DNA of 64,000 nucleotides, from contig NZ_CP054841.1 in assembly GCF_013363755.1 (NCBI RefSeq), positions 248,001 through 312,000 on the forward strand. Direction: 5' to 3'. A program made the translations under genes and the position numbers. The DNA is from Comamonas antarctica (GTDB lineage: Bacteria; Pseudomonadota; Gammaproteobacteria; Burkholderiales; Burkholderiaceae_C). Positions 8,310 to 17,527 of the stretch are shown here, one piece after another. Position 1 is the stretch's first letter. Each line of letters begins with the position of its first letter. The notes below the pieces were generated by a model that saw only the letters and a program-made list of their open reading frames with translations, searched no databases and was not told the DNA's origin.

Positions 8310-9341
8310 TTACGCCGCGATCAGCACTTTCAACGCTTCACGGCGATCCATCGCCCGATAGCCTTCGGCGGCATCACTCAAGCTGATGGTTCGATCAAAC
8401 ACGCGCCCCGGCTGGATTCGGCCCTCCAGCACATCCGGCAGCAGCTCTTCGATGTAGGCACGCACGGGCGCAGGACCGCCGCCCACAATCACGTTCTTGA
8501 CGAAGGTCTGGCCAGCGGGGATGGACTGGTAATGCGGAACACCGACGCGGCCAATGGCGCCACCGGCGCGAACGATGTTCAATGCGCTGACCATCGAATC
8601 TTCAGTGCCTACGCACTCCAGCACCGAATGCGCACCCTGGCCCGCAGTCAGTTCCATCAAACGCGAAACGGCTTCATCGCCTCTCTCGGCCACGATGTCG
8701 GTCGCACCAAACTCGCGACCGAGCACGGTGCGGGTCGGATGTCGGCCCAGCAGGATGATGCGTTCAGCGCCCAGCCGCTTTGCGGCGATCACTGCGCACA
8801 GGCCCACCGCACCATCGCCGATGACCGCGACCGTGCGGCCAGGCGCAACGCGTGCGATATGCGCAGCATGATGACCCGTACCCATCACGTCCGACAAGCT
8901 CAGGATCGACGGCCACAGCGCCTTGTCGATCTTTGCGTGCAAAGGGAACAAGGTGCCGTCCGCATAGGGAATTCGCAAGGCCTCAGCCTGCGCGCCATTC
9001 AAGCCACCGTAGCCAAAGAAGCTCCCATGCATGCACGCAGTGTGCAGCCCCTCGGCGCAGAAGTCGCAACTTCCGTCGGAGTAGGCGAACGGCATGATGA
9101 CGGTATCGCCGACACGGACTTTTGTCACCTCCTTGCCTACCGCCTCGACGACCCCTACCGCTTCGTGGCCCATGCTTTGGCCCTCATCCGTAGCAGCCAT
9201 GTCACGGTAAGGCCACAAATCACTTCCGCAGATGCACGATTGGGTGACGCGCACGATGGCGTCGGTCGGATGGATCAGAGTGGGATCGGGGGCATTGACG
9301 ACGCGCACATCGCCTGCGCCATACATTACAGTGGCTAACAT
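8310..9341 (-). CDS. Zinc-dependent alcohol dehydrogenase family protein
   Basis: ATG 9341 (MLATVMYGAGDVRVV) follows AAGGAAAAC. The 343-residue protein is a medium-chain dehydrogenase: catalytic-zinc region CICGSDLW and GHEAVGVVEAVG, structural-zinc region GSCDFCAEGLHTAC with fewer cysteines than the classical four, and NAD(P)-binding GDGAVGLCAVIAAKRLGA. This pattern fits the threonine-dehydrogenase/formaldehyde-dehydrogenase-like subgroup that oxidises alcohols with NAD(P)+. It precedes an SDR gene in the opposite reading order and may share the control of the nearby LysR; the substrate is unknown. Confidence 0.87.
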   Translation of the reverse strand: MLATVMYGAGDVRVVNAPDPTLIHPTDAIVRVTQSCICGSDLWPYRDMAATDEGQSMGHEAVGVVEAVGKEVTKVRVGDTVIMPFAYSDGSCDFCAEGLHTACMHGSFFGYGGLNGAQAEALRIPYADGTLFPLHAKIDKALWPSILSLSDVMGTGHHAAHIARVAPGRTVAVIGDGAVGLCAVIAAKRLGAERIILLGRHPTRTVLGREFGATDIVAERGDEAVSRLMELTAGQGAHSVLECVGTEDSMVSALNIVRAGGAIGRVGVPHYQSIPAGQTFVKNVIVGGGPAPVRAYIEELLPDVLEGRIQPGRVFDRTISLSDAAEGYRAMDRREALKVLIAA

Positions 9342-9523
9342 GGGTTTTCCTTCGTGCTGCCGTTGCAGCAAGATTCAAATGAGTGTTCGTTCACCGGCAG
9401 ACCGTTGGTCTAACGGCAAGCCTGGCAGGCGGAGATTGACGGCCGCCGTCTGAATGCGAGATCAGCAGTTACTCCGCATAGGGCCTGAATGTTCAGATGG
9501 GCCCATCAACGGCGTACTGCGTG

Positions 9524-10288
9524 TCAGCGCATCACATATCCGCCGTCCACTGAGATCGCTTGACCCGTCACATAGCTGGACGCAGAACTGCACAGCCACA
9601 ACACCGCATTGGCGATTTCCTCGGCTCGACCGTGTCGGCGCATCGGGATGAAGTCCACCATGGACTCCATGGCTTGCTTCTGCCCATTCGCAATCATCTG
9701 TTCCACCATGGGCGTCCAAATCAGGCCTGGGCAGACGGCGTTGACGCGGATGTTGCGCGTGGCGTATTCCAGCGCTGCGCTCTTGGTGAGGCCGTGGATA
9801 CCGTGCTTGGCGCCGTGGTAGCTCGCCCGTTCCGCGGCACCGACCAAACCACCCAAGGAAGAGCAGTTCACAATCGCGCCACTGCCTTGCTGGCGCATGT
9901 ATTGCAGTTCGTGCTTCATGCAGGCCCAGACGCCACGGTAGTTGACCGAAGTCACGCGATCAAAGTCTTCAGCCGTCGTGTCGGCGGTTTCAGCCAGGAT
10001 GTTCTGAATGCCAGCGTTGTTGAACGCCGCATCCAGTCGGCCGAAGGCGGAGACGGTCTGCTTGACCATTGCTTCGACATCGTTCATGTCCGAGACGTCG
10101 CAGCGGATGCCGACGGCTTGGAACCCTGCCGCCTTCAGTTCATCCGCAGCGGTTCTGGCCGCCTCACCGTTTACGTCAGCCAGTGCCACGGCGGCGCCGG
10201 CCTGTGCGAAAGCCTTGGCAGTTGCCAGCCCGATGCCGGATGCCGCGCCGGTGACCAGGGCCACTTGGTTTTCAAAAGAGATGTTCAT
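9524..10288 (-). CDS. SDR-family oxidoreductase
   Basis: Classical short-chain dehydrogenase of 254 residues: cofactor motif TGAASGIGLA near residue 14, NNAG near 90, catalytic Ser and YHGAKHG near 155-160, and the C-terminal VTGQAISVDGGYV. It converts a secondary alcohol and a ketone with NAD(P). It lies 182 bp from the Zn-alcohol dehydrogenase on the same strand and is divergent from a LysR gene (204-bp gap), which suggests regulation by that LysR. Confidence 0.9.
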   Translation of the reverse strand: MNISFENQVALVTGAASGIGLATAKAFAQAGAAVALADVNGEAARTAADELKAAGFQAVGIRCDVSDMNDVEAMVKQTVSAFGRLDAAFNNAGIQNILAETADTTAEDFDRVTSVNYRGVWACMKHELQYMRQQGSGAIVNCSSLGGLVGAAERASYHGAKHGIHGLTKSAALEYATRNIRVNAVCPGLIWTPMVEQMIANGQKQAMESMVDFIPMRRHGRAEEIANAVLWLCSSASSYVTGQAISVDGGYVMR

Positions 10289-10492
10289 AGTTGCTGTGCT
10301 TTCTTCTGCAAGGAATGTGGATCAACGCTGTGGCAAGGGCCTCGTTGAATTGCGGGTCTCTGCCCGCTCGCCCCTGGCATGAATGTTATTGAGAAACGGC
10401 TCATAAAATTGCCTTCATTTCGCTAGCGTCCATGAGTACAATTAATAAATCGCAGCGATCTCTCCATACTTCATAGCCATTGATCTAGTCCT

Positions 10493-11380
10493 ATGCCGCG
10501 CGAAAATCTAAATGATCTGCTTGTCTTCTTTGCCGTCGCGCAAGATCGCAGCTTCACGCGTGCGGCGGCGCGGTTAGGTGTTTCGCAGTCGGCGTTGAGT
10601 CACACCATTCGCGGGCTGGAAGAACGGATGGGCGTGCGACTCCTCTCGCGGACGACGCGCAGCATGTCGCCCACCGACGCAGGCGAGCGGCTATTGCAGA
10701 GGGTCGCACCCCGCTTGGACGAGATCGAACGGGAACTCGCTGCGGTTCGGGACATGGGCGAACGACCGTCCGGAAACATCCGTATTACGGCCATCGACTA
10801 CGTGCTGGACACGGTGGTGTGGCCCCGACTGGCGCCGGTGCTGTCCCGGTATCCTGATGTCCGGGTCGAATTCAATATGGACTACCGCCTGGTCGATATC
10901 GCCGCAGACCGGTTCGATATCGGCGTGCGCTTCGGCGACCAGGTCGACAAGGACATGGTCGCAGTGCGACTGACGCCGGATGTGCAACAGACCATCGTGG
11001 CAGCACCCGACTATTTCAAAAGCCATTCGCTGCCAACGCAAGTACAAGACCTGGCACGGCATAACTGCATTCCGATGAAGCTGCACGGCGGCGGTATCTA
11101 CGCCTGGGAACTGCTCGATGGCGGGCGTCCTGTCGAAGTTCGCATAGACGGCCAAGTCACGTTCAACGGTGCTTTCCAGATGCTGAATGCTGCGCTCGAC
11201 GGCTACGGTCTTGCCTTCCTCCCGGAAGAGCTGACAAGGCTACACATCGAAGCAGGTCGTCTTGTGAGCGTGATGGCGGCTTGCTGCCCCAAGTTTCCTG
11301 GGCTGCATGCTTACTACGCCAGCCAGAGGCATTCGTCACGCGCTCTGCGCCTTGTCATCGACGCATTGCGGATGACTTGA
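10493..11380 (+). CDS. LysR-type regulator (divergent to SDR)
   Basis: 295 residues. N-terminal winged helix LNDLLVFFAVAQDRSFTRAA to LLSRTTRSMSPTDAG, then an effector domain starting at GNIRITAIDYVLDTVVWPRL. The pattern DRFDIGVRFGDQVDKDMVAV is typical of LysR proteins that control short-chain dehydrogenase or aldo-keto reductase genes in proteobacteria. The divergent SDR at 9524-10288, perhaps with the adjacent alcohol dehydrogenase, is the likely target. Confidence 0.9.
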   Translation: MPRENLNDLLVFFAVAQDRSFTRAAARLGVSQSALSHTIRGLEERMGVRLLSRTTRSMSPTDAGERLLQRVAPRLDEIERELAAVRDMGERPSGNIRITAIDYVLDTVVWPRLAPVLSRYPDVRVEFNMDYRLVDIAADRFDIGVRFGDQVDKDMVAVRLTPDVQQTIVAAPDYFKSHSLPTQVQDLARHNCIPMKLHGGGIYAWELLDGGRPVEVRIDGQVTFNGAFQMLNAALDGYGLAFLPEELTRLHIEAGRLVSVMAACCPKFPGLHAYYASQRHSSRALRLVIDALRMT

Positions 11381-11453
11381 TAAACCCTTCGGCATCTGCC
11401 CCCAACGCTAATCACACCGGTGTCTTCGGCACGTCCAGGAAGCCTGCCCCGCT

Positions 11454-12347
11454 TCAAGCGCCACTGCCCGCCAACACCCTCCGCGCACAGCCAATGAAAC
11501 TCCGCAAGGTCGGCGGACAATACGCCGGATTCCACACCAGCATGGCCGGCGCCAGCACCTGCTCGCCCTTGATGCCCACGAAGCGCACCCCATGCACCCG
11601 CGAGCGCGCAAGAGAGCGCGGCACCACCGAAATCCCCAGGCCATTGGCCACCATGGCAATGATGGTCAGCCATTGGCGCGCGGCGTGGGCCACCCGCGGG
11701 TGGATGCCGGCGCGGGAGAAGATCGCAATGACGTTGTCGTAGTTCGCGGGCGCGACGACGCGCGAGAACATCACGAAAAGCTCATGCTCCAGTTGCTTGA
11801 GCTCCACCGATTCGCAGTGGGCCTTGGGGTGGTCTTCGGGCAGGCACAGCAGGAACTCGTCCTCGGCCATGGGCAGGAATTCCAGCTGCGGCGGCACGGC
11901 GGCGGCGTTCACGAAACCGGCATGGATCTGGCCGCGCAGCAGTTGGTCGATCTGCTCGGCGCTGGACATTTCATTGAGCACCACGTTCACGTCCGGCATC
12001 TGCGCGTGGAACTGCTGGATGATGCCCGGCACCTCGCGGTAGATCTGCGAGCCGGTCATGCCGATTTCCAGCCGGCCGCGCATGCCGCGCGCGACACTTT
12101 TGGCCACGTTCGAGGCGCGCGCCACCTGCTCCAGGATCTGGCGGGCTTCCTCGAGGAAGGCTTCGCCGGCCTGGGTGAGTTCCACGTGCTTGCTGTCGCG
12201 GATCAGCAGTTGCACCTCCAATTCCTCCTCCAGTGACTTGATGGCGCTGCTCAGCGGTGGCTGGGTGATGGCGAGCCGGCTCGCGGCGCGGCCGAAGTGC
12301 AGTTCCTCGGCGAGAACGACGAAGTAGCGCAGGAAGTGAAGCTTCAT
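11454..12347 (-). CDS. LysR-type regulator of the adjacent CoA-thioester operon
   Basis: ATG 12347 (MKLHFLRYFVVLAEELHFGR) gives 297 residues with the helix-turn-helix AASRLAITQPPLSSAIKSLE. Effector-domain features (GMTGSQIYREVPGIIQQFHAQ, NPAYCPPTLRSFIG at the end) are those of BenM/CatM-like LysR proteins. It is divergent from the operon starting at 12519 with a 171-bp gap. The most economical reading is that it activates the Bug/CoA-transferase/acyl-CoA dehydrogenase operon in response to a pathway intermediate. Open frame beyond 12347 is antisense to the next gene and is not coding. Confidence 0.88.
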   Translation of the reverse strand: MKLHFLRYFVVLAEELHFGRAASRLAITQPPLSSAIKSLEEELEVQLLIRDSKHVELTQAGEAFLEEARQILEQVARASNVAKSVARGMRGRLEIGMTGSQIYREVPGIIQQFHAQMPDVNVVLNEMSSAEQIDQLLRGQIHAGFVNAAAVPPQLEFLPMAEDEFLLCLPEDHPKAHCESVELKQLEHELFVMFSRVVAPANYDNVIAIFSRAGIHPRVAHAARQWLTIIAMVANGLGISVVPRSLARSRVHGVRFVGIKGEQVLAPAMLVWNPAYCPPTLRSFIGCARRVLAGSGA

Positions 12348-12518
12348 AGGGGCGGATGGGGACCGTTGACAGCCCCATTGTGCTGCAACGATTCGCAAAA
12401 AGAATCGCACCAGCCAAATTGTGGATTGGACGCGAATGGTCATGCCATGGAAGATGGTCACACACCGCCCGCCACAAGCCACGACGGTGCGGATTCCAAC
12501 GACAACAGGAGACAAAGC

Positions 12519-13481
12519 ATGAAATCCATTCCCCGCGTATTGGCCCTCGCGGCCGGGCTGCTGGCGGCTTCGGCGGCGTTCAGCCAGAGCTATCCCTCGA
12601 TGCCGGTCACCATGGTCGTGCCGTTCGCGGCCGGCAGCGGCACCGATGCCGTGGCGCGCGTCGTCGCCAAGAAGCTCGGCGAGCGCCTCAAGCAGCCGGT
12701 GCTGGTCGACAACCGCGCCGGCGCGAATGCGCAGATCGCGGCCCAGGCCGTGGCCAAGGCCAAGCCCGACGGCTACACGCTGTTCATGACGACCAATACC
12801 TCGCACTCTGCCAACCCGAGCCTGATCCTCAATCTCAAGTACGACCCGATCAAGGATTTCACGCCCGTGGCGCGCGTGGGCGAGCTGCCGTTCGCGCTGG
12901 TGGTGAACAAGGACGACCCGGCGCGCACGCTGCGCGAGTGGATCGACAACACCAAGGCCCAGCCCGGCAAGCTGTCGTACGCCACGCCCAACAGCACCTC
13001 GCTGGTGGCGTCCGAGACCATCAAGCGCATTGCGCGCCTGGATGTGCTGTCCGTGCCCTACAAGTCGAGCCCGCAGGCGCTCACCGACCTGATCGGCGGC
13101 ACGGTGCAGATGTATGTGGTCGATGTGGGTTCGGGCATGGGCATGATCCAGTCGGGCAGCGTGCGCGTGCTGGGCGTGACCACCAAGGAGCCGCTCAAGT
13201 CGATGCCCAATGTGGTGCCCATCGTCAAGGAGGTGCCGGGCTTTGACCTGACCTCGTGGAACGGCATTTTCGGGCCCGCGGGCATGCCCAAGCCCATCGT
13301 CGACAAGATCAACGCCGAGCTGCAGCAAGCGCTGGCCGACAAGGAGGTGCAGAAGTCGCTGGCCCAGCTGGGCTTCGAGATCTGGCCGACCAAGACGCCC
13401 GAGGAGTTTGCGAAGTATGTGGGCGACCAGCTCGCGCACTGGAACACGCTGGTCAAGCAGGCCGGCATTCGCGCGCAGTGA
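12519..13481 (+). CDS. Bug-family (tripartite tricarboxylate transporter) solute-binding protein
   Basis: ATG 12519 is preceded by ACAGGAGAC. A signal peptide (residues 1-22, ending SAAFSQ) is followed by the Bug fold: PVTMVVPFAAGSGTDAVARVV, VDNRAGANAQIAA, KPDGYTLFMTTNT, and VPYKSSPQALTDLIGG. Such periplasmic proteins bind carboxylates; the TctA/TctB membrane partners are not encoded nearby, as is common for Bug paralogues. As first gene of an operon with a CoA-transferase it may capture the operon's acid substrate or serve as sensor. Confidence 0.92.
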   Translation: MKSIPRVLALAAGLLAASAAFSQSYPSMPVTMVVPFAAGSGTDAVARVVAKKLGERLKQPVLVDNRAGANAQIAAQAVAKAKPDGYTLFMTTNTSHSANPSLILNLKYDPIKDFTPVARVGELPFALVVNKDDPARTLREWIDNTKAQPGKLSYATPNSTSLVASETIKRIARLDVLSVPYKSSPQALTDLIGGTVQMYVVDVGSGMGMIQSGSVRVLGVTTKEPLKSMPNVVPIVKEVPGFDLTSWNGIFGPAGMPKPIVDKINAELQQALADKEVQKSLAQLGFEIWPTKTPEEFAKYVGDQLAHWNTLVKQAGIRAQ

Positions 13482-13483
13482 AC

Positions 13484-14722
13484 ATGGACGCCACGAATCC
13501 CGCAGACCCCCGCACTCCCGCCGGCCCGCTCGCGGGCGTCAAGGTGCTGGACCTGACGTCCGTCGTGATGGGGCCGTTTGCCACGCAGATCCTGGCCCAG
13601 CTGGGCGCCGAGGTGATCAAGGTGGAGACACCCGAGGGCGACAACATGCGCCATGTCGGGCCGATGCGCCACGCCGGCATGGGGCCGATCTTCCTGCATG
13701 CGAACGCGGGCAAGAAAAGCATCGTGCTTGACCTCAAGCACCCCGAAGGCCGCGAGGCCGCGCTGACCCTGGCCGAAAGCTGCGACGTGTTCATCAGCAA
13801 CGTGCGGCCGCAGGCGCTGACGCGGCTGGGGCTGGATTACGACGCGGTGCGCGCACGCAACCCGCGCATCATCCATGTGAGCTGCTGCGGCTTCGACCAG
13901 GACGGGCCCGACGCCGCCAAGCCCGCCTATGACGACCTGATCCAGGGCGCGACCGGCGTGCCCTGGCTGATGGGGCAATACGGCGCGCCCGAGCCCGCCT
14001 ACATGCCAACCACGCTGGCCGACCGCGTCACGGGCCTGCACACGGTGTATGCGGTCACCGCCGCGCTCTATGCGCGCACGCAGTCGGGCACCGGCCAGGC
14101 GGTGGTGGTGCCGATGTTCGAGGCGATGGCGCAGTTCATCCTGGGCGACCACATGGCGGGCCTGAGCTTCGAGCCGCCGATGGGCGGCGCCGGCTACGCG
14201 CGGCTGCTGACGCCGCACCGCAAGCCCTATCTCACCAGCGACGGCATGCTGTGCGTGCTGATCTACAACGACAAGCACTGGAAGGGCTTTTTCGACGCCA
14301 TTGGCGAGAGCGAAGGCCTGGCGCACGACCCGCGCTTTGCCACGCACAGCGCGCGCGCAGCGAACATCGACGCGGTGTATGCCGAAGTCGCGCGGCTGAT
14401 GCGCACGCGCAGCACGGCGCAATGGCGCGCGCTGCTCGATGCCGCCGACGTGCCCAACATGCCGATGAACAGCCCGCAAGACCTGCTGGACAACCCGCAG
14501 CTGCGCGCCACGGGCTTTGTCAGCGACACGGTGCATCCCACCGAGGGGCCGATGCACACGCTGGCGCATCCCACCAAATGGTCGGCCACGCCGCCCGCGC
14601 GCCATTTCGCGCCCGCGCCGCAGCTGGGCGAGCACACGCGTGAGCTGCTCGAAGACGCCGGCTACGCCCCCGACCGCATCGATGCACTGCTGGCGCAAGG
14701 CGCCTGCCGCGCCGCCTCCTGA
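13484..14722 (+). CDS. Class III CoA-transferase (CaiB/BaiF family)
   Basis: Starts two bases after the Bug stop codon. The 412-residue protein shows GVKVLDLTSVVMGPFATQIL, LGAEVIKVETPEGDNMR, the KKSIVLDLKHPEG block and the catalytic Asp in the segment YDDLIQGATG. Family III enzymes transfer CoA between an acyl-CoA donor (often succinyl-CoA) and a carboxylic acid. Here it would activate the acid that the downstream acyl-CoA dehydrogenase desaturates. Full family length; no defects seen. Confidence 0.92.
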   Translation: MDATNPADPRTPAGPLAGVKVLDLTSVVMGPFATQILAQLGAEVIKVETPEGDNMRHVGPMRHAGMGPIFLHANAGKKSIVLDLKHPEGREAALTLAESCDVFISNVRPQALTRLGLDYDAVRARNPRIIHVSCCGFDQDGPDAAKPAYDDLIQGATGVPWLMGQYGAPEPAYMPTTLADRVTGLHTVYAVTAALYARTQSGTGQAVVVPMFEAMAQFILGDHMAGLSFEPPMGGAGYARLLTPHRKPYLTSDGMLCVLIYNDKHWKGFFDAIGESEGLAHDPRFATHSARAANIDAVYAEVARLMRTRSTAQWRALLDAADVPNMPMNSPQDLLDNPQLRATGFVSDTVHPTEGPMHTLAHPTKWSATPPARHFAPAPQLGEHTRELLEDAGYAPDRIDALLAQGACRAAS

Positions 14723-14735
14723 AAGAAAAATTGCC

Positions 14736-15146
14736 ATGAACCCACGTTATCTGGTCCGCACCGCGGATGTTCCAAGCTACCAGCCCGCCAACCACCACCA
14801 CACCTTCAACCAGCGCCTGATCGGCCCCGAGACCGTGGGCGCGCAGCAGATGGAAGTGCTGCTGGGCACCCTGCACAAGGGCGGCGGCGCCCTGCCCCAT
14901 GCGCACCCGGGCATCGAGCAGGCCTGCCATCTGCTCGAAGGCACGGCACATGTCGAGGTGGCCGGCGAGGCCTTCGACATGGTGCCGGGCGACACCTGCT
15001 TCTTTCCCGCCGACGAAATGCATGTGTTCACCGTCACCAGCGAGACGCCGGTGAAGCTGCTGGTGATCTACAGCCCGCCCTATGGCGAGTCGCCCGACAA
15101 GGTGATCCGCCCTGCACAAGCCACCGCCCAGGAGTCCGCCGCATGA
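14736..15146 (+). CDS. Cupin-domain protein, 136 aa
   Basis: A single small beta-barrel with both cupin motifs: GGALPHAHPGIEQACHLLEG (metal-ligand His residues and Glu) and PGDTCFFPADEMHVFTV. Start ATG 14736 lies 13 bases after the CoA-transferase stop; its end overlaps the next start by ATGA. Single-domain cupins may be dioxygenases, isomerases or small-molecule binders. Being embedded between CoA-transferase and acyl-CoA dehydrogenase suggests a role in the same pathway, but the reaction is unknown. Confidence 0.85.
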   Translation: MNPRYLVRTADVPSYQPANHHHTFNQRLIGPETVGAQQMEVLLGTLHKGGGALPHAHPGIEQACHLLEGTAHVEVAGEAFDMVPGDTCFFPADEMHVFTVTSETPVKLLVIYSPPYGESPDKVIRPAQATAQESAA

Positions 15147-16306
15147 ATTTCGCCCTGACTCCCGACCAGGAACAGATCCGCGACGCCATCGAGCGCGTCT
15201 GCGCGCCCTTCGATGCCGATTACTGGCTGCGCAAGGACCAGCAAGGCGGCTTTCCCGAGGACTTCCACCAGGCGCTGGCGGCCTCGGGCTGGCTGGGCAT
15301 TGCCATGCCCGAGGCCTATGGCGGCGCGGGCCTGGGCATCAGCGAAGCCGCGCTGATGATGCACACCATCGCGGCCACGGGGGCCGGCCTGTCCGGCGCC
15401 TCGGCGGTGCACATGAACATCTTCGGCCTGCACCCGGTGGTGGTGTTCGGCACCGACGAACAAAAGCAGCGCTGGCTGCCGCCGCTGATCGCGGGCACAG
15501 ACCGCGCCTGCTTTGGCGTGACCGAGCCCAACACCGGCCTCAACACGCTCAAGCTCAAGACGCGCGCGGTGCGCGATGGCAACCACTACGTGGTGCATGG
15601 CCAGAAGGTCTGGATCAGCACCGCGCAGGTCGCCAACAAGATGCTGCTGCTGGCGCGCACGACGCCCATCGAGGAATGCAAAGGCACGGAAGGCCTGAGC
15701 CTGTTCTATACCGACATGGACCGCAGCAAGATCGAGGTGCACGAGATCGAGAAGCTGGGCCGCAAGTGCGTGGACTCGAACCAGGTGTTCATCGACGGCC
15801 TGCGCATTCCCGTCGAGGACCGCGTGGGCGAGGAAGGCAAGGGCTTCAGCTACATCCTGCACGGCCTGAACCCCGAGCGCATCCTGATCGCCAGCGAAGC
15901 CGTGGGCCTGGGCCGCGCGGCGCTGCAGCGCGCGGCCGGCTATGCGAACGAACGCGAAGTCTTTGGCCGGCCCATCGGCAAGAACCAGGGCATCCAGCAC
16001 CCGCTGGCCAAATCGTGGATGGAACTCGAGGCCGCGCATCTGATGGTGCAAAAAGCCGCGTGGCTCTATGACCAGCATCTGCCCTGTGCGGCCGAGGCCA
16101 ACAGCGCCAAATACCTGGCGGCGGAGGCCTGCTACCACGCCTGCGAGAACGCGATCTTCACGCATGGCGGCATGGGCTATGCGAAGGAATACCACGTCGA
16201 GCGCTATCTGCGCGAGTCCTGGATTCCGCGGCTCGCGCCGGTGAGTCCGCAGCTGATTCTGTGCTTCATCGCGGAGAAGGTGCTGGGGCTGCCGAAGTCG
16301 TATTGA
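15143..16306 (+). CDS. Acyl-CoA dehydrogenase
   Basis: 387 residues; ATG overlaps the cupin stop (ATGA), so translation is probably coupled. Family features: FGVTEPNTGLNTLKLKT near the FAD site, GQKVWISTAQ, GFSYILHGLNPERI, the GRPIGKNQGIQHPLA loop and the C-terminal HGGMGYAKEYHVERYLRES. It oxidises an acyl-CoA to the 2,3-enoyl-CoA with FAD and passes electrons to ETF. Together with the CoA-transferase and hydratase it forms a short beta-oxidation-like route. Confidence 0.92.
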   Translation: MNFALTPDQEQIRDAIERVCAPFDADYWLRKDQQGGFPEDFHQALAASGWLGIAMPEAYGGAGLGISEAALMMHTIAATGAGLSGASAVHMNIFGLHPVVVFGTDEQKQRWLPPLIAGTDRACFGVTEPNTGLNTLKLKTRAVRDGNHYVVHGQKVWISTAQVANKMLLLARTTPIEECKGTEGLSLFYTDMDRSKIEVHEIEKLGRKCVDSNQVFIDGLRIPVEDRVGEEGKGFSYILHGLNPERILIASEAVGLGRAALQRAAGYANEREVFGRPIGKNQGIQHPLAKSWMELEAAHLMVQKAAWLYDQHLPCAAEANSAKYLAAEACYHACENAIFTHGGMGYAKEYHVERYLRESWIPRLAPVSPQLILCFIAEKVLGLPKSY

Positions 16307-16311
16307 ACTTC

Positions 16312-16508
16312 CCGTTCGCCCTGCGCTTGCCTGGGCGGCCCCGCCGAAGAATGGGATCAGCCCGTTCCGCTTTCCCCGTTCTCCGTTCGCCCTGAGCCCG
16401 TCGAAGGGTGAACCCAGAGCGTTTGCTGAAGCGAGATTCTTTTGGCGGCGCGGACATGGCACACAGATCACGCCCAGAACCGCCCTTCGGCAGGCTCAGG
16501 GCGAACGG
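16312..16508. repeat. Three REP-like arms before the enoyl-CoA hydratase
   Basis: Three related arms: a long form at 16312-16349 (CGTTCGCC...CGCCGAAG), a short form at 16384-16407 (CGTTCGCCCTGAGCC then CGTCGAAGG) and an inverted short form at 16483-16508 (CCCTTCGGCAGGCTCAGGG then CGAACGG). They belong to the same family as the arms at 39, 41 and 42 kb and the large array at 54 kb. They fill most of the 285-bp gap between the acyl-CoA dehydrogenase and the hydratase. Confidence 0.75.
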
Positions 16509-16591
16509 TATCTATTTGCCTAGCGGCTTCGACTCAGGCGCATCTGTCATCGCTCAACAGAAATTGCCTCACGAAAAATCTGGAGACCAGC

Positions 16592-17389
16592 ATGCCTTTT
16601 CACAACCTCGAAATCGAAACCCAGGGCCCCACCGCCACCGTCTGGCTCAATCGCCCCGAGGTCCGCAACGCGCTCGATGAAGTGCTGCTCGCGGAAATCA
16701 CCCAGGCGGTGAACCAGCTGGAGCGCGACGACCGCATCCGCGTGCTGGTGATCGCCGGCCGTGGCAAGGCGTTTTGCGCCGGCGCGGACCTGAACTGGAT
16801 GAAGCGCATGGCCAGCTACAGCGAGGCGCAGAACCACGCCGATGCGATGGGCCTGGCGACCATGCTCAAGACGCTGCACGGCGTGCGCAAGCCGACGATT
16901 GCGCGCGTGCATGGCGCGGCGTTTGCGGGCGGCATGGGCCTGGCCGCCGCCTGCGATGTGGTGGTGGCCGAGCCCACGGTCGAGTTCTGTCTGTCCGAGG
17001 TGCGCATCGGCCTGATTCCCTCGACCATCTCGCCCTATATCCTCCAGGCCCTGGGCACGCAGGCCGCCAAGCGCTACATGCTCACCGCGGAACGCCTCGG
17101 CGCCCAGGAAGCGCACCGGCTGGGGTTTGTGCAGGCCTTGTCGGAGCCCGGCGGTATCGACCACAGCGTCGCGCAGATTGCCCAGGCCTTGATTGCCGGC
17201 GGCCCGAGCGCGCTGGCCCGCACCAAGGCGCTGATCGATGCGGTGGCCAACCGCGCGCTGGACGATGAGCTGGTCACCGAGACCGCTGGCTTGATTGCCA
17301 GCGTGAGAGCCTCCAGCGAAGGCCGCGAAGGCGTGGCCTCGTTTCTGGAGAAGCGCCGGCCGGCGTGGCTCGGGTCCGCGCGCGGCTGA
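16592..17389 (+). CDS. Enoyl-CoA hydratase, methylglutaconyl-CoA hydratase-like
   Basis: ATG 16592 follows TGGAGACCAGC. The 265-residue crotonase-fold protein has GKAFCAGADLNWMKRMASYS (oxyanion hole and the ADLNWM signature), ARVHGAAFAGGMGLAAACDV and FCLSEVRIGLIPSTISPYIL with the conserved Glu. These blocks are those of methylglutaconyl-CoA and isohexenylglutaconyl-CoA hydratases (LiuC/AtuE group) rather than generic crotonases. In this operon it would hydrate the enoyl-CoA made by the acyl-CoA dehydrogenase; no biotin-dependent carboxylase is nearby, so a complete leucine or terpene route is not present here. Confidence 0.88.
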   Translation: MPFHNLEIETQGPTATVWLNRPEVRNALDEVLLAEITQAVNQLERDDRIRVLVIAGRGKAFCAGADLNWMKRMASYSEAQNHADAMGLATMLKTLHGVRKPTIARVHGAAFAGGMGLAAACDVVVAEPTVEFCLSEVRIGLIPSTISPYILQALGTQAAKRYMLTAERLGAQEAHRLGFVQALSEPGGIDHSVAQIAQALIAGGPSALARTKALIDAVANRALDDELVTETAGLIASVRASSEGREGVASFLEKRRPAWLGSARG

Positions 17390-17401
17390 CGCTGGCTCAT
17401 C

Positions 17402-17527
17402 AAACAAGGGGATCGCCCACGCCATGAACACCCGCACCTGCAGCGGCAGGTGCGCGCGGGCGGGATACATCAGCGTCAGGGAAATCGTGCCCCAGTCCAC
17501 CGCCTCCAGCACCGGAACCAGCGTGCA
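17402..17527 (-). pseudogene. C-terminal remnant of a LysR-type regulator
   Basis: On the minus strand this stretch encodes LVPVLEAVDWGTISLTLMYP followed by LQVRVFMAWAIPLF, the standard end of a LysR effector domain. No DNA-binding domain or complete gene is attached; upstream frames are broken. Between about 17536 and 17782, plus-strand scraps (REWLAQLHTGEIQAVADYA, then in another frame SYFVAPADDEGFDVVRH) look like the tail of a second decayed gene that I cannot name. The whole gap 17390-17867 thus appears to be gene debris. Confidence 0.5.

Noticed and set aside
7803..9338. A 511-codon plus-strand frame
   Set aside because: Mostly antisense to the Zn-alcohol dehydrogenase, with no domain in the non-overlapping part.
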